From the NCBI GenBank assembly GCA_963779325.1, contig CAVZXS010000009.1, forward strand, positions 109,221 through 173,220: DNA of 64,000 nucleotides, in the 5' to 3' direction. A program made the position numbers and the translations under genes. The notes below the pieces were generated by a model. It did no database searches. It worked only from the letters and a program-made list of their open reading frames with translations, and was not told where the DNA came from. Each line of letters opens with the position of its first letter. Positions within the stretch are counted from its first letter, which is position 1. Shown in pieces: positions 55,826-64,000 of this stretch. The stretch is from CAVZXS01 sp963779325. GTDB lineage: Bacteria; Bacteroidota; Bacteroidia; Chitinophagales; Chitinophagaceae.

Positions 55826-58800
55826 ATGCCAACACCAACCAAAATAAATTCAGGAAATATAAAAGACCTTTTGACAAAAGGTGTTAACCCTAAAACTATT
55901 GAACTCCTCGAAGGAATTCGTAAGACGGGTGGAATTTTAAGGAACAAATCTGACCTTGAAAAAATTGGAATTACTAAGGATGAAATTGACAAGATAACTC
56001 CCAACATTTCATTTGCTGACCCTGAGCCTGTTCAAATTATTAAAACAACAACGATTGAAACTGACCTAAAAGGCTTGTCGGAATATTCGCTCTTCGTTCG
56101 CTACCAAAACAAAGACAATCTTGAAATCATTGAAGATGTTTACTCAATAAATTCAACTGACAAAACGCAAATAAAGTATGATGACAAAATTGCTTCTGAC
56201 AATTTTATTCTGTCTGTAAAATCTCCAAACGGTGAATTTGTTCAAATTGATGTTGCAGGGAAAAAAGTTTTTTCTCTTGAAGTAAAAAAGGGAGTGTTAG
56301 ACGGAACTAAATTAAAAATTGTTCCTATTTCTGTAATATCTACAAATCTTGCTAAGCCACTAACTGCATCTAAACTTAAAGGAAGATTATTGTCAAATAA
56401 TCCTTCAAGAAAACTTGAAAAGATTCAGATTGTAATTGAAGTTTCGATTACTGACGCTTCAACAGATGCTGACTATTTCCCGGTTTGTTATGCAGTTAGC
56501 GAACAGGACGGTTATTTCTTTACAAGCCAAGTTCAGTTCACTGATTTTAAGAACTTAAAGAAAGCAAGAGCAAAAATTGGACTATTGGGAATAGCCCCAA
56601 TTGAAATTCGCTTAGATGAAAAAGATTTAGTAACAGTGGCTGCAACAAGTGCGGTAGCTGCTACCATTATAAAAATTAAAACGCTTCCTGAAAAAGTAAT
56701 ACTATTTATTAATGAAACCGACCCAAAAGAATTAGGTGAGAATGATTGCGATTGTGATTGTAAAGATCTGGATTTTCATGATAAAAAAGTGCTAGACGAG
56801 TTCTCTTTTTATACAGTTGTAAGAACTACAGAACCCTTAATTGAAGCGTTTGAAATTAATGATGTGGAAGAAGTGAATCTCGAAGATATTGTTGATGATG
56901 ACCCTGAGATTAGAACATTAGTTTCAGGAATCAAAACCCCAAAATCAATTCTAAGTTCATTCATTAGCATACATGGTAACATTACCAAAGCAAATGTTGG
57001 AAGTTTAATTAACGAAAGCAAAGCACATGCTTTAAAGGTTAGAATTTTTCAACCGCCCAAAAGGAAAAAGGGAAGGATTGATTTGGATGGAACAAATGGA
57101 GTTGATTGGGATGATAAGCCAACAATTTATCAGGCAACAACAATTGCACACGGACATTTACTTAACTTCAAACAAGAATGGTTCAATGATGGCTACACAT
57201 TAGGCGACCTCATTTATTCCTTACCTTTAGCTCCTGGCCAAAAAAAACAAATTGTAGTCTTTGATTGGGATAGAAAAGATTCAGCATCAAACACACAACA
57301 ATTAGACTACCAGGAAGAGCTATATAATTCACTTAGTAGAGATAGAGATGTAAATGAAGTTGCCAAAGCAACTTTAAGCGAAAATTCAGAAGGCCAATCT
57401 AATTCTAAAACTTCTAGTTGGGCAGTTGGTGGCGGTATTGGCGCAATAATTCCAACACCAATACCAATTGGTGCATTATTTGGAGCAGGTGGCGGGTCTG
57501 GTAGTGGAAGTTCATCTGCAAGTCAATCTTCTAATAGAACAACTACAGCTTCAAGTCAACAAAGTATAAACGACAGAACAGTTCAATCTGCCAATGCTAT
57601 TCGTACACAAAGATCAACGGTTATCCAAACAGTTTCTCAAGGAGAACGATTTCAAGTTTCGGCAGAAGTGATTGCTAATTACAATCATTGCCATGCTATG
57701 ACAATAGAATATTTTGAAGTGCTTCGCCATTTTGAAATAAGAACTCGTCTTGCAGATGTCCAAGAATGTTTATTTATACCATTAAAAGTTACACCTTTCG
57801 ATAGAAAAAAAGCTTTACGTTGGAGAGATATTCTTTTCCGTTGCTTAATGAAAGTTTTTTTACGACCCGGTTTTGATGCATTGGAAAGAATTGATGAAGA
57901 ACTCGAATCATCAAGAGAAAATTATTATGATGAGTTAGGAATTCCAAAGGACAGATATGCTGAGGAAGAACTGGAATATATCGAAGGAGAACTTTATTTA
58001 GAATTTCAATTGACCCGTCCAAAAAATTCTGATTTAGATGAATTTGTTGAGGGAAATTGGAATCATTTTATTCCTTTCATTGGTAATCCTTTCGAATTCT
58101 ACACCAATTTTATAAAACACGAACAAAGAAAAGATGAAGCATTTGCAAAATATGCAGGACCAAGGATTGCGGAAGCTGTTTTTGATGAAATCAGATTTTC
58201 TGCTGTAAAAAATGGTCAAAGTATTTCAGTCAGAAGGCTGCCAGTTGATGCTACTCTCTTGTCCGATTTTAAAAATAAGAAACGATTAAATGTTTCTTTG
58301 AGAATGAGTGGCCCCATGACTGCTGGAATTAAAAGAGAAGATATTGATTATGTAAAAATTTCTCTTGACGGAGCAACCGGAAGAAGTGAGCCGTTGAGAA
58401 GATTGGAAAATGGAGATTTCCTAAAAATAATCGTTCACTCAGGTTCTATGCGCTATAGAACAAAAAGTTTACATGAATTCTTATTCAGAGATTCACATAT
58501 TAAAAATGACCTGTCACTTGACGGAGATGATGTGAGAGTGTTTACTCCCCTAAGTGCAAAGGCGCTTAAAAAACCAAGATTAGAGGATGTAGAAGTTAGT
58601 AATTCTTTATTGCATCATTTGAATGAGAACATTGAATATTACCATCAGTGTATCTGGTCTAAAATGAATGCTCAAAGAAGATTTATGTTGCTTGACGGGT
58701 TGATTGCACCGGGAAAAGGCAATGGCAGAAGTGTAGCATCTGTTGTCGAAAATAAATTTATAGGCATTGTTGGTAATTGCCTCGTAATGCCAGTAGCCCC

Positions 58801-60370
58801 GGGCTTCCAGCTTGACCCGACTTTAGATGATGCGATTGATTTGTTTGAACACTATTATGAAAACCCTAAAGACCCTGTTCACATAGCATTGCCAACAAAA
58901 GGTGTGTTTGCAGAAGCAGTAATGGGTAAATGCAACAGTTGCGAAAAGAAAGATGAATCCCGTTTCTGGCGTTGGGAAGAATCCCCAATACCTGATAGTC
59001 CAACTACTATCAATCCATTTACTTTGCCAACACCGCAAAATGTTCAACCGAATAATTTGCAACCAAAAGATTTCCCAACTCCAATTATCAATTTGCAAAA
59101 CGGTCCGACACTTCCCGACCCTCAGGGCTTTGGTTCATTAGTAAGTTTGTTAAGCAATCCAAACTTATTCAAAGATATTACTGGTTTAACAGAAAATCAG
59201 AAGAATGCTTTGGCGGCATTGCAAGGAGCATTTGGAACAGCTCAGTTCTTTGGAGGCAAAGCTGCCGATTTAACAGGACAAGCAGCTAACTTGTTTTCCA
59301 AAAACCAAGCACTTGAAGCGAAGCAAAACGCATTAGAACAAATTAAAAAAGCAAAAGAAAATGGACTCATTACCGAGAAACAAGCGCAAGACTTAACCAA
59401 AGAAGCATTTAGCAGTATTTTAGGTGATAGCGGTTCAACCGTATCGCAATCAGTGGACGATATAGCAAAAACAGAGAAGAAAGTTAAAGATGGCGAAATG
59501 ACACCGGAAGACGGTAAGGATATCAAGCAAATGGTAAAAGATAAGGAAAAGGCAAGAACAGAAAATGAATCGTTAACTAATAAGCCAGCAGTGAACGATG
59601 CCATTCAATCATTTGAAAATGTAGAAGAAGGCTCTCTTCAAATTGAAGATGCAGATAGAAAAATTTCTGTAACAAAAGGGGCGAGTACCGATGCTTCCAG
59701 CAAGCCACCCAAAGTGTATTATATAGGCGTAGATGTTCAGTCTCGTTCCTTCAACCCTCTATTGAATAAAAAGAATGCAGAGATAACCCTCAAGACAGGA
59801 GTCTCTGGAGGCAGCGTGGAGGGACTGATGGTAGAGTGGAGTGCAAATGATCACTTAGAAATTGTAGACACTTCGATTGAAGGTGGGCTTATCAATTCGG
59901 AGATAAAAGGGGTTAAATCAGGGCTGACAGAAGTGACTGCTCGAATTACCGATAATTCTGGCACTACTCTGGCACTACAAAAAACCAAGTTTTGCGTGCC
60001 TGCTTTCGTGCGCATTACAGAAAACAGTGCTGAATTCGACTCCGCACTTACCAGTCTGGGAATCAGTCATTTAAAAAATGAATTAATTAGTCGTATTCGT
60101 GCTTTGACAGAGTACTTGTTGAGTACCTCCAACGTGAGGCTGTATTGGCAATTGGGTGGCTTCAATGAAACTATGCCGACACATATCGCGACCGATAGCA
60201 TTATGGTGGCTACCTTCCGGAACTCGTTTACGCACCCCACACATGGGCTGCTATTTGGCTATGCCGCCTCGAGCCCGGGCGTATTTACGACCACTCACAC
60301 CCAACTCAACGAAGCAATTGATCTCTTCCCAGGGATCTTTTGCCGACCCAGGGCTGGCATCAGCCAATGA
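55826..60370 (+). CDS. giant modular protein, main part (cassette B)
   Basis: The protein reads 1,514 residues before a frameshift near 60332-60334; the true end is at 60746 (about 1,640 residues). Visible parts: an N-terminal helix-hairpin-like segment (about 10-55), beta domains (60-300), an acidic Cys cluster (NDCDCDCKD), a conserved-looking core GHLLNFKQEWFNDGYTLGDL/LPLAPGQKKQI, a Gly/Ser/Gln low-complexity stretch (~535-585), a coiled helical region (~1130-1240), an Ig/BIG2-like domain (~1300-1370) and a C-terminal metallopeptidase-like domain. No signal peptide. The family is not recognised. Base composition changes sharply at about 59.74 kb. Confidence 0.75.
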   Translation: MPTPTKINSGNIKDLLTKGVNPKTIELLEGIRKTGGILRNKSDLEKIGITKDEIDKITPNISFADPEPVQIIKTTTIETDLKGLSEYSLFVRYQNKDNLEIIEDVYSINSTDKTQIKYDDKIASDNFILSVKSPNGEFVQIDVAGKKVFSLEVKKGVLDGTKLKIVPISVISTNLAKPLTASKLKGRLLSNNPSRKLEKIQIVIEVSITDASTDADYFPVCYAVSEQDGYFFTSQVQFTDFKNLKKARAKIGLLGIAPIEIRLDEKDLVTVAATSAVAATIIKIKTLPEKVILFINETDPKELGENDCDCDCKDLDFHDKKVLDEFSFYTVVRTTEPLIEAFEINDVEEVNLEDIVDDDPEIRTLVSGIKTPKSILSSFISIHGNITKANVGSLINESKAHALKVRIFQPPKRKKGRIDLDGTNGVDWDDKPTIYQATTIAHGHLLNFKQEWFNDGYTLGDLIYSLPLAPGQKKQIVVFDWDRKDSASNTQQLDYQEELYNSLSRDRDVNEVAKATLSENSEGQSNSKTSSWAVGGGIGAIIPTPIPIGALFGAGGGSGSGSSSASQSSNRTTTASSQQSINDRTVQSANAIRTQRSTVIQTVSQGERFQVSAEVIANYNHCHAMTIEYFEVLRHFEIRTRLADVQECLFIPLKVTPFDRKKALRWRDILFRCLMKVFLRPGFDALERIDEELESSRENYYDELGIPKDRYAEEELEYIEGELYLEFQLTRPKNSDLDEFVEGNWNHFIPFIGNPFEFYTNFIKHEQRKDEAFAKYAGPRIAEAVFDEIRFSAVKNGQSISVRRLPVDATLLSDFKNKKRLNVSLRMSGPMTAGIKREDIDYVKISLDGATGRSEPLRRLENGDFLKIIVHSGSMRYRTKSLHEFLFRDSHIKNDLSLDGDDVRVFTPLSAKALKKPRLEDVEVSNSLLHHLNENIEYYHQCIWSKMNAQRRFMLLDGLIAPGKGNGRSVASVVENKFIGIVGNCLVMPVAPGFQLDPTLDDAIDLFEHYYENPKDPVHIALPTKGVFAEAVMGKCNSCEKKDESRFWRWEESPIPDSPTTINPFTLPTPQNVQPNNLQPKDFPTPIINLQNGPTLPDPQGFGSLVSLLSNPNLFKDITGLTENQKNALAALQGAFGTAQFFGGKAADLTGQAANLFSKNQALEAKQNALEQIKKAKENGLITEKQAQDLTKEAFSSILGDSGSTVSQSVDDIAKTEKKVKDGEMTPEDGKDIKQMVKDKEKARTENESLTNKPAVNDAIQSFENVEEGSLQIEDADRKISVTKGASTDASSKPPKVYYIGVDVQSRSFNPLLNKKNAEITLKTGVSGGSVEGLMVEWSANDHLEIVDTSIEGGLINSEIKGVKSGLTEVTARITDNSGTTLALQKTKFCVPAFVRITENSAEFDSALTSLGISHLKNELISRIRALTEYLLSTSNVRLYWQLGGFNETMPTHIATDSIMVATFRNSFTHPTHGLLFGYAASSPGVFTTTHTQLNEAIDLFPGIFCRPRAGISQ

Positions 60371-60746
60371 GATGGATCTAGTGTCACGTAGCGTCTTACC
60401 CTTCATTCAGACACTCAATGCTTCGGATCCGAATGTTGAGGATGTTTTACTGGAACTCTATTCGCGCCTTTTGGCAGAGAACTTTACACACGAATTGATC
60501 CATGCTTTGGTAGGCTTTATTCAGAGTAGTCCGGCAGATTACCATTATAGCACTGCCGAAACTGATGACATTATGAATCGTGGAGGAGATCGGAGCTTCT
60601 TGCAACGCACAGGTTTTGTGGTTAATACCAGTTCCGCGGACATTTCTATGTTTGAAGACAAGGGCATTGGTGTAATGAGTCGCATCACCGCCAAAACCCA
60701 AAAGATATTGGACAAGTATTTCCCTATACCGCCTGAGTTTAAGTAA
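60340..60746 (+). CDS. giant protein C-terminal part, HExxH domain, after frameshift
   Basis: Removing one G from the GGG at 60332-60334 joins LFPG to SFADPGLASANEM and continues to the stop at 60746. This part has HELIH (60489-60503), then a His 14 residues later (ADYHYS) and DDIMNRGGDRSFLQRTGF, which resembles a metalloprotease Met-turn. It is probably a zinc peptidase of gluzincin or metzincin type. It is GC-rich (about 50%) against about 32% in the middle of the same gene. Confidence 0.65.
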
Positions 60747-60925
60747 TCAATTTGAGAATAGAATCATTCGTATAAGTGATAAAATATGTTTCGCAATTAC
60801 CATTAAAATAGAATTTCGAAATAATGGCTCTATCAATCATTTTTTTCTGGCTATCCAAAATTAGATATAGTAATAGAGAAACTCTCTGAACATTGTATGG
60901 TCACTTAGCAGCAAGTTAGGAAAAA
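60747..60925. other. AT-rich spacer, nothing recognised
   Basis: No gene or recombination-site palindrome is visible, although an attC-like site would be expected here if the giant gene and the next gene were separate cassettes. Confidence 0.4.
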
Positions 60926-61252
60926 TTGGTGCCAAGCGTTTCCATTCTTTTGCTTTTAGAGCTTAACAAACTTAGCGAACCTGCAATAAAAATATTTGGA
61001 AGTATAGCAGGGCTGATTATTACAATAGCAGTGTGGCTTTACGAAAAAAGAAATTCAGAATTACATGACGATTTAATTTGCCGTGCAAGGAAAATTGAAA
61101 GTGAATTAAAAATTGAAACGGGTCAATTTTTAGGAAGAAAATCAAACTCTTCCTTTTTCGTAAAGCATGATATTGCCTTGAAAATTATTTATTTTACTTC
61201 GATGATTGCATGGTCAGTTTTTATTGTTTACCAATTTTTCATTTTGTTTTAA
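60926..61252 (+). CDS. small two-helix membrane protein, possibly 5'-truncated
   Basis: The 108-residue reading has two hydrophobic helices (IKIFGSIAGLIITIAVWLY and IIYFTSMIAWSVFIVYQFFILF) flanking a charged segment (EKRNSELHDDLICRARKIESEL). The only starts are TTG 60926 or GTG 60929, just after an in-frame stop. The protein begins in the middle of what looks like a longer membrane protein, so the 5' end may be lost. No function is recognised. Confidence 0.5.
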   Translation: MVPSVSILLLLELNKLSEPAIKIFGSIAGLIITIAVWLYEKRNSELHDDLICRARKIESELKIETGQFLGRKSNSSFFVKHDIALKIIYFTSMIAWSVFIVYQFFILF

Positions 61253-61341
61253 AGGATATGTCATTGCACCTAATTCTACTCTATTTACAAACAGAGGACA
61301 ACATTAAATCGAAACACCATGCAGACAAAGAAGCACGAACC

Positions 61342-61541
61342 GCTTACATTGGGTTTGCCAAAATGGGGGCAGACGGAAGCAGTGTTTCAACTTTTGTAAT
61401 TCTATTGTGCCACATATCCAGCTTGACGTTATTAATTTAGCTATGTACAAATCATCAACTTTTATTTATAAATTTAGCTTCAGTTAGCCGGGCTGACGGA
61501 ATTCTTGCCCCCACTTCGGCAAGCCCCACCGTAAGCAATTA
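61342..61541 (+). repeat. attC-like site 3 (~200 nt palindrome)
   Basis: The left arm 61342-61371 (GCTTAC...TTTGCC...TGGGGGCA) pairs with the right arm 61506-61535 (TGCCCCCA...GGCAAG...GTAAGC) at most positions. The middle is 134 bases and includes TTTCAACTTTTGTA and CATATCCAGCTTGACG, close to site 2. The right box GTAAGCAATTA (61531-61541) starts module C. Confidence 0.6.
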
Positions 61542-61558
61542 TTCAAACCTCAAATTCA

Positions 61559-62173
61559 ATGACGTACCAATTAGACCAGAAATTTCTTAATGCAATTGAT
61601 TCATTAAAGGAGTATGGAATTAAAGTTAACCCCAATGGCATTAGTAGGCTATACGATAACCTAAAGCTATATCAACAGGACAGAAACAATCCAGAATACC
61701 CCTTGTATCTTGTTTTGAGAGAATTAGGAAGCAAAACGTACCTCCCAATAGACAAAGTAGACGAGCAATTAAGTGATGATATTTCGACAATTGTTTTTGA
61801 AAACTATTTTGCAGAATCAAAAGACCAAACCATATCATATATCCTAAGAGAGATTCAGCGAATTTCTAAAGGAAACTTTACTAGCGCCGTTTTAAATGAA
61901 ACAGTCTACGATGAAGATGGCGACCAAACATCTGTAACAATACAATTCACACTCCTTGACAAAAACTTAGAGTTAACCCATGAAGATGAATATGGCGATG
62001 GTTCACTATTAGAAGGGTTTTTATCTGAAAAATTACTGCCAGCTTTAAAAGGTTCCATAACTAGCGGACACATTTTATATACTTGCGAATTTTCTATCAA
62101 TTTAATATACTTTGAGACTGCTAGCGACCGCGATAAGTTCAAGCTAGACTTTAATTATTACCAAGAAATATAA
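61559..62173 (+). CDS. unrecognised 204-aa acidic protein (cassette C)
   Basis: The 204-residue soluble, acidic protein has no signal peptide or membrane helix. It is helical in the first half (KFLNAIDSLKEYGIKVN) and beta-rich in the second (SVTIQFTLLDKNLELTHEDEYGD, TCEFSINLIYF). No catalytic motif is visible and no family is recognised. It is the only gene of its module, enclosed by GTAAGCAATTA (61531-61541) and TAACTGCTTAC (62171-62181), inverted complements at 10 of 11 positions. The second box includes the stop codon. Confidence 0.7.
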   Translation: MTYQLDQKFLNAIDSLKEYGIKVNPNGISRLYDNLKLYQQDRNNPEYPLYLVLRELGSKTYLPIDKVDEQLSDDISTIVFENYFAESKDQTISYILREIQRISKGNFTSAVLNETVYDEDGDQTSVTIQFTLLDKNLELTHEDEYGDGSLLEGFLSEKLLPALKGSITSGHILYTCEFSINLIYFETASDRDKFKLDFNYYQEI

Positions 62174-62235
62174 CTGCTTACAATAACTAAGCTTTCGTTG
62201 CGTCCGCAGGACGAACAATGAAAGCGATGTTGAAC
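62171..62235 (+). repeat. attC-like site 4 (short)
   Basis: TAACTGCTTAC (62171-62181) is followed by a hairpin, GCTTTCGTTGCGTCC (62191-62205) with GGACGAACAATGAAAGC (62209-62225), two bulged bases. GTTGAAC at 62229-62235 fits the integron core site GTTRRRY exactly. The total of about 65 bases is the size of a short classical attC. Confidence 0.45.
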
Positions 62236-62395
62236 GAAACCGCTGTTCATATTATGGGGTTATTGATGAGGGTGGCAGGGGTAAAACATATTCAAAACAG
62301 ACAGGCAATTTTCTACAGGCGTATTTTTTTGTCAGGATTAGCGAATAAATACGTCAATTTATTTTCATCAGCACAAAGCTACCCTTACCCATAAT
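62236..62395. other. spacer at the IS91 3' end
   Basis: No gene is seen. The 3' end (origin end) of the IS91-type element should lie here, since the transposase ends at 62396 on the reverse strand, but I cannot define it by eye. Confidence 0.4.
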
Positions 62396-63499
62396 TTAGT
62401 TACAGGCAATAATTTGTGTCACCAATAAATATTTTGCAGGTGGCCCCCGCTTACCAAAAACTTCAATCGTTATCATGGTACCTGTTTTGCAAGCAGGGCA
62501 TTTATGCAAACGTGTTTGGGGCTCTTTGGGTTGTATTGTTACACCCAATCTCTGTTGCAGGTCTTTCAACTTTTTTCGCTTCCACGTGCTGCTTAAAAAA
62601 CCATAATGCCTGATGCGTACAAAACGATGCGGCAAAATATGCATGGCAAAGCGGCGTACAAATTCCTGTAAGTTTAAGTGCATTTCTTTTTTAATGCCCT
62701 TATCCTTATAATCTTTGTATTGAAAGATTACGCCCGATTGGCTTACCGATTGTATGCGTTGGTTACTGATGGCTACCTTGTGGGTGTAACGGCCTAAATA
62801 TTCTATTACACTTGACGGATTGCCAAATGGTTTTTTAGCATACACCACCCAATTTTTTGCAAACAAACTTTCTATTAAGGCCTTATCATTATAATTTTGC
62901 CGGCGCAAATGGCTTACATATTTAGCTCTGAATATTTTACTCATTGCTTTTACAGGAAATAAAAATTTATCCTTCGTATGTATTTTTTGCCAATTACCTT
63001 TTACATCTATACCCGCACCGGGCACTATGCAATGCAGGTGCGGATGCAGTGATAAGTTTTGTCCCCATGTATGTAAAATACATATCATGCCCAATCGCAA
63101 TTGTTTTTGTCCGCCGAATTTTTGCAATGTTTGCCAAGCGCTTTCAAATAAAGTATTGTACACTAATTGGGGCTGATGCAGACAAAGTTGATTCAACTCA
63201 CTTGGCAATGTAAACACTACATGATAATACACCGCGGGCAATAATTCTTCTTCCCGTTTTTGTATCCATTGCACACGCCGATGCCCCAGGCATTTTGGGC
63301 AATGCCGGTTGCGACAGGAGTTGTAAGAAATATGTACCGTACCGCAACTTGTGCAGGCATCTACATGGCCGCCGAGTGCAGCTGTGCGGCAGTGTTGTAT
63401 GGCACGCAGTGTTTTTAATTGATGTACATGCAATCCTGATTTTTCTACCTCATCGCCCAACAACTCAATGGCGGCGGCTACTTCGGTTGCGGTGCGCAT
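62396..63499 (-). CDS. tnpA: IS91-family HUH transposase
   Basis: The 367-residue transposase begins at ATG 63497-63499. An N-terminal zinc-binding region (CTSCG, then CRNRHCPKC) is followed by the HUH motif LHPHLHCIVPG and the catalytic-Tyr region IEYLGRYTHKVAISN. A C-terminal zinc ribbon (CPACKTGTM) ends the protein. It should move by rolling-circle replication. Its start overlaps the end of the recombinase gene by 22 bases, so the two are translationally coupled. A longer upstream frame is only the overlap with the recombinase. Confidence 0.9.
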   Translation of the reverse strand: MRTATEVAAAIELLGDEVEKSGLHVHQLKTLRAIQHCRTAALGGHVDACTSCGTVHISYNSCRNRHCPKCLGHRRVQWIQKREEELLPAVYYHVVFTLPSELNQLCLHQPQLVYNTLFESAWQTLQKFGGQKQLRLGMICILHTWGQNLSLHPHLHCIVPGAGIDVKGNWQKIHTKDKFLFPVKAMSKIFRAKYVSHLRRQNYNDKALIESLFAKNWVVYAKKPFGNPSSVIEYLGRYTHKVAISNQRIQSVSQSGVIFQYKDYKDKGIKKEMHLNLQEFVRRFAMHILPHRFVRIRHYGFLSSTWKRKKLKDLQQRLGVTIQPKEPQTRLHKCPACKTGTMITIEVFGKRGPPAKYLLVTQIIACN

Positions 63500-64000
63500 T
63501 TTGCAAATAAGGTATCCAGCGGACTGAATGATTTTAGATTTTCTAATTGGCATACATGCAAATACTCCATCGTGGTTTCTATGGATTGATGGCCCAATAA
63601 ATCTTTGAGTGTTACGATGTTGATACCATCTTCGAGCAAATGCGTGGCATAGCAATGGCGCAGGGTGTGTGTATGCACTTCTTTGGTAATGCCTGCCTGT
63701 TTGGCAATTGATTTTACAATCCATTGTACGCCACGCTGACTGTAGCGGCTATCAAAGTCGCCGCCGGCTCGTTCGGCAGGTTTGCCATTGAATAAATAGT
63801 CTTTTGGCTGTTCGCCGGCAATATATTTTTGTATGCCCCGTATTAAATGATGGCTCAATGGAACGTACCTGTCTTTGTTGCCTTTGCTTTGTACAATATG
63901 CAGTTGCCTGCGGTCAAACTGCAAATCTACCAGGCGTATATTACGCAGCTCCATACAGCGCAATCCGCAACCGTAAATTAAACCGATGAGGATGCGGTGC
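63478..64000 (-). CDS. tyrosine recombinase of the IS91-type element, partial
   Basis: The C-terminal ~170 residues of a XerC/D-like recombinase are present; the N-terminus lies beyond the window (the frame stays open to 64000). Active-site residues: Arg in GLRCMELR, Lys in SKGNKDRYVPLS, H-x2-R in HTLRHCYATHLL, His in LLGHQSIETT and Tyr in MEYLHV. IS91-type elements of Bacteroidota often carry such a recombinase ahead of tnpA. Confidence 0.88.
   Translation of the reverse strand, partial: HRILIGLIYGCGLRCMELRNIRLVDLQFDRRQLHIVQSKGNKDRYVPLSHHLIRGIQKYIAGEQPKDYLFNGKPAERAGGDFDSRYSQRGVQWIVKSIAKQAGITKEVHTHTLRHCYATHLLEDGINIVTLKDLLGHQSIETTMEYLHVCQLENLKSFSPLDTLFAKCAPQPK

Larger units (their letters stand above)
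62396..64000 (-). mobile_element. IS91-type element, partial
   Basis: A recombinase gene and an overlapping HUH transposase gene in one transcript form the core of an IS91-like rolling-circle element. Its 5' end is outside the window and its 3' end lies somewhere in 62236-62395. It abuts the cassette-like array. Confidence 0.75.

Noticed and set aside
61210..61440. 76-codon frame overlapping the end of the membrane protein
   Set aside because: Most of it lies in the left part of the attC-like palindrome and the translation is not protein-like.
1..64000. tRNA, rRNA, riboswitch and CRISPR array
   Set aside because: I looked through the intergenic stretches for T-loop-like sequence, rRNA blocks and regularly spaced repeats and found none convincing. 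The direct repeats at 25-27 kb are too long and irregular to be CRISPR.

Overview
The window looks like a chromosome segment from a Bacteroidota bacterium, most likely Chitinophagaceae or a near relative. Moderate-to-low GC (about 40% by eye), near absence of Shine-Dalgarno sequences, several TAnnTTTG-type -7 boxes, and typical gene content support this: long IspH, CbpM/CbpA, DUF2267, a LuxC-like reductase beside a ferredoxin, and many Spase II lipoproteins. No rRNA, tRNA or CRISPR array was seen.

Layout. 1-12 kb holds housekeeping genes (TPR protein, RluD-type pseudouridine synthase, lipB, a PLP enzyme, a nucleotidyltransferase, icd), an ECF sigma factor overlapping a membrane trypsin-like protease with an anti-sigma-like N-terminus, an FNR-type regulator with a consensus box in front of it, and an MntR-like regulator with an Nramp-USP fusion transporter. 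12-20 kb has glycan enzymes (glucan phosphorylase-like protein, GH13 lipoprotein), ispH, a DinB-like Tat protein, an aminotransferase and a decayed toxin-antitoxin pair. 20-23 kb has GrpB, a NUMOD-repeat protein and an HNH protein. 23-25 kb has an HtrA/Deg protease, followed by a 2.4-kb noncoding array (25.27-27.65 kb) built from a duplicated ~1-kb hairpin-rich unit. 27.8-33 kb has the LuxC-like reductase and ferredoxin, an MtfA-like peptidase and a small envelope-stress cluster (DUF2267, holin-X, YtxH). 33-41.5 kb has an Mla-type lipid transporter (mlaE is frameshifted), a CoA-transferase, a CHAD protein, a PfkB sugar kinase and an S9 peptidase. 41.9-53.7 kb is rich in stress and signalling genes: P-type ATPase, PAS histidine kinase plus REC-Crp regulator, DUF4136 lipoprotein, HDAC-like hydrolase, CbpM/CbpA, L,D-transpeptidase and Hsp20.

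53.9-64 kb is an AT-rich accessory island. A secreted-protein gene is cut short and joined to the C-terminal end of a tyrosine recombinase. Three gene modules in the same orientation follow. Each module begins with a short sequence that is the inverted complement of its own 3' end. Modules are separated by imperfect palindromes, two of them about 200 nt with ~30-nt arms. This is the layout expected of integron gene cassettes and attC sites. The middle module carries a giant (~1,640-residue) modular protein with a frameshift near its end, a C-terminal HExxH metallopeptidase-like domain and an abrupt internal change of base composition. The island ends in an IS91-type HUH transposase overlapping a second tyrosine recombinase that runs off the window. 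The cassette-like array and the giant protein are the most interesting content.
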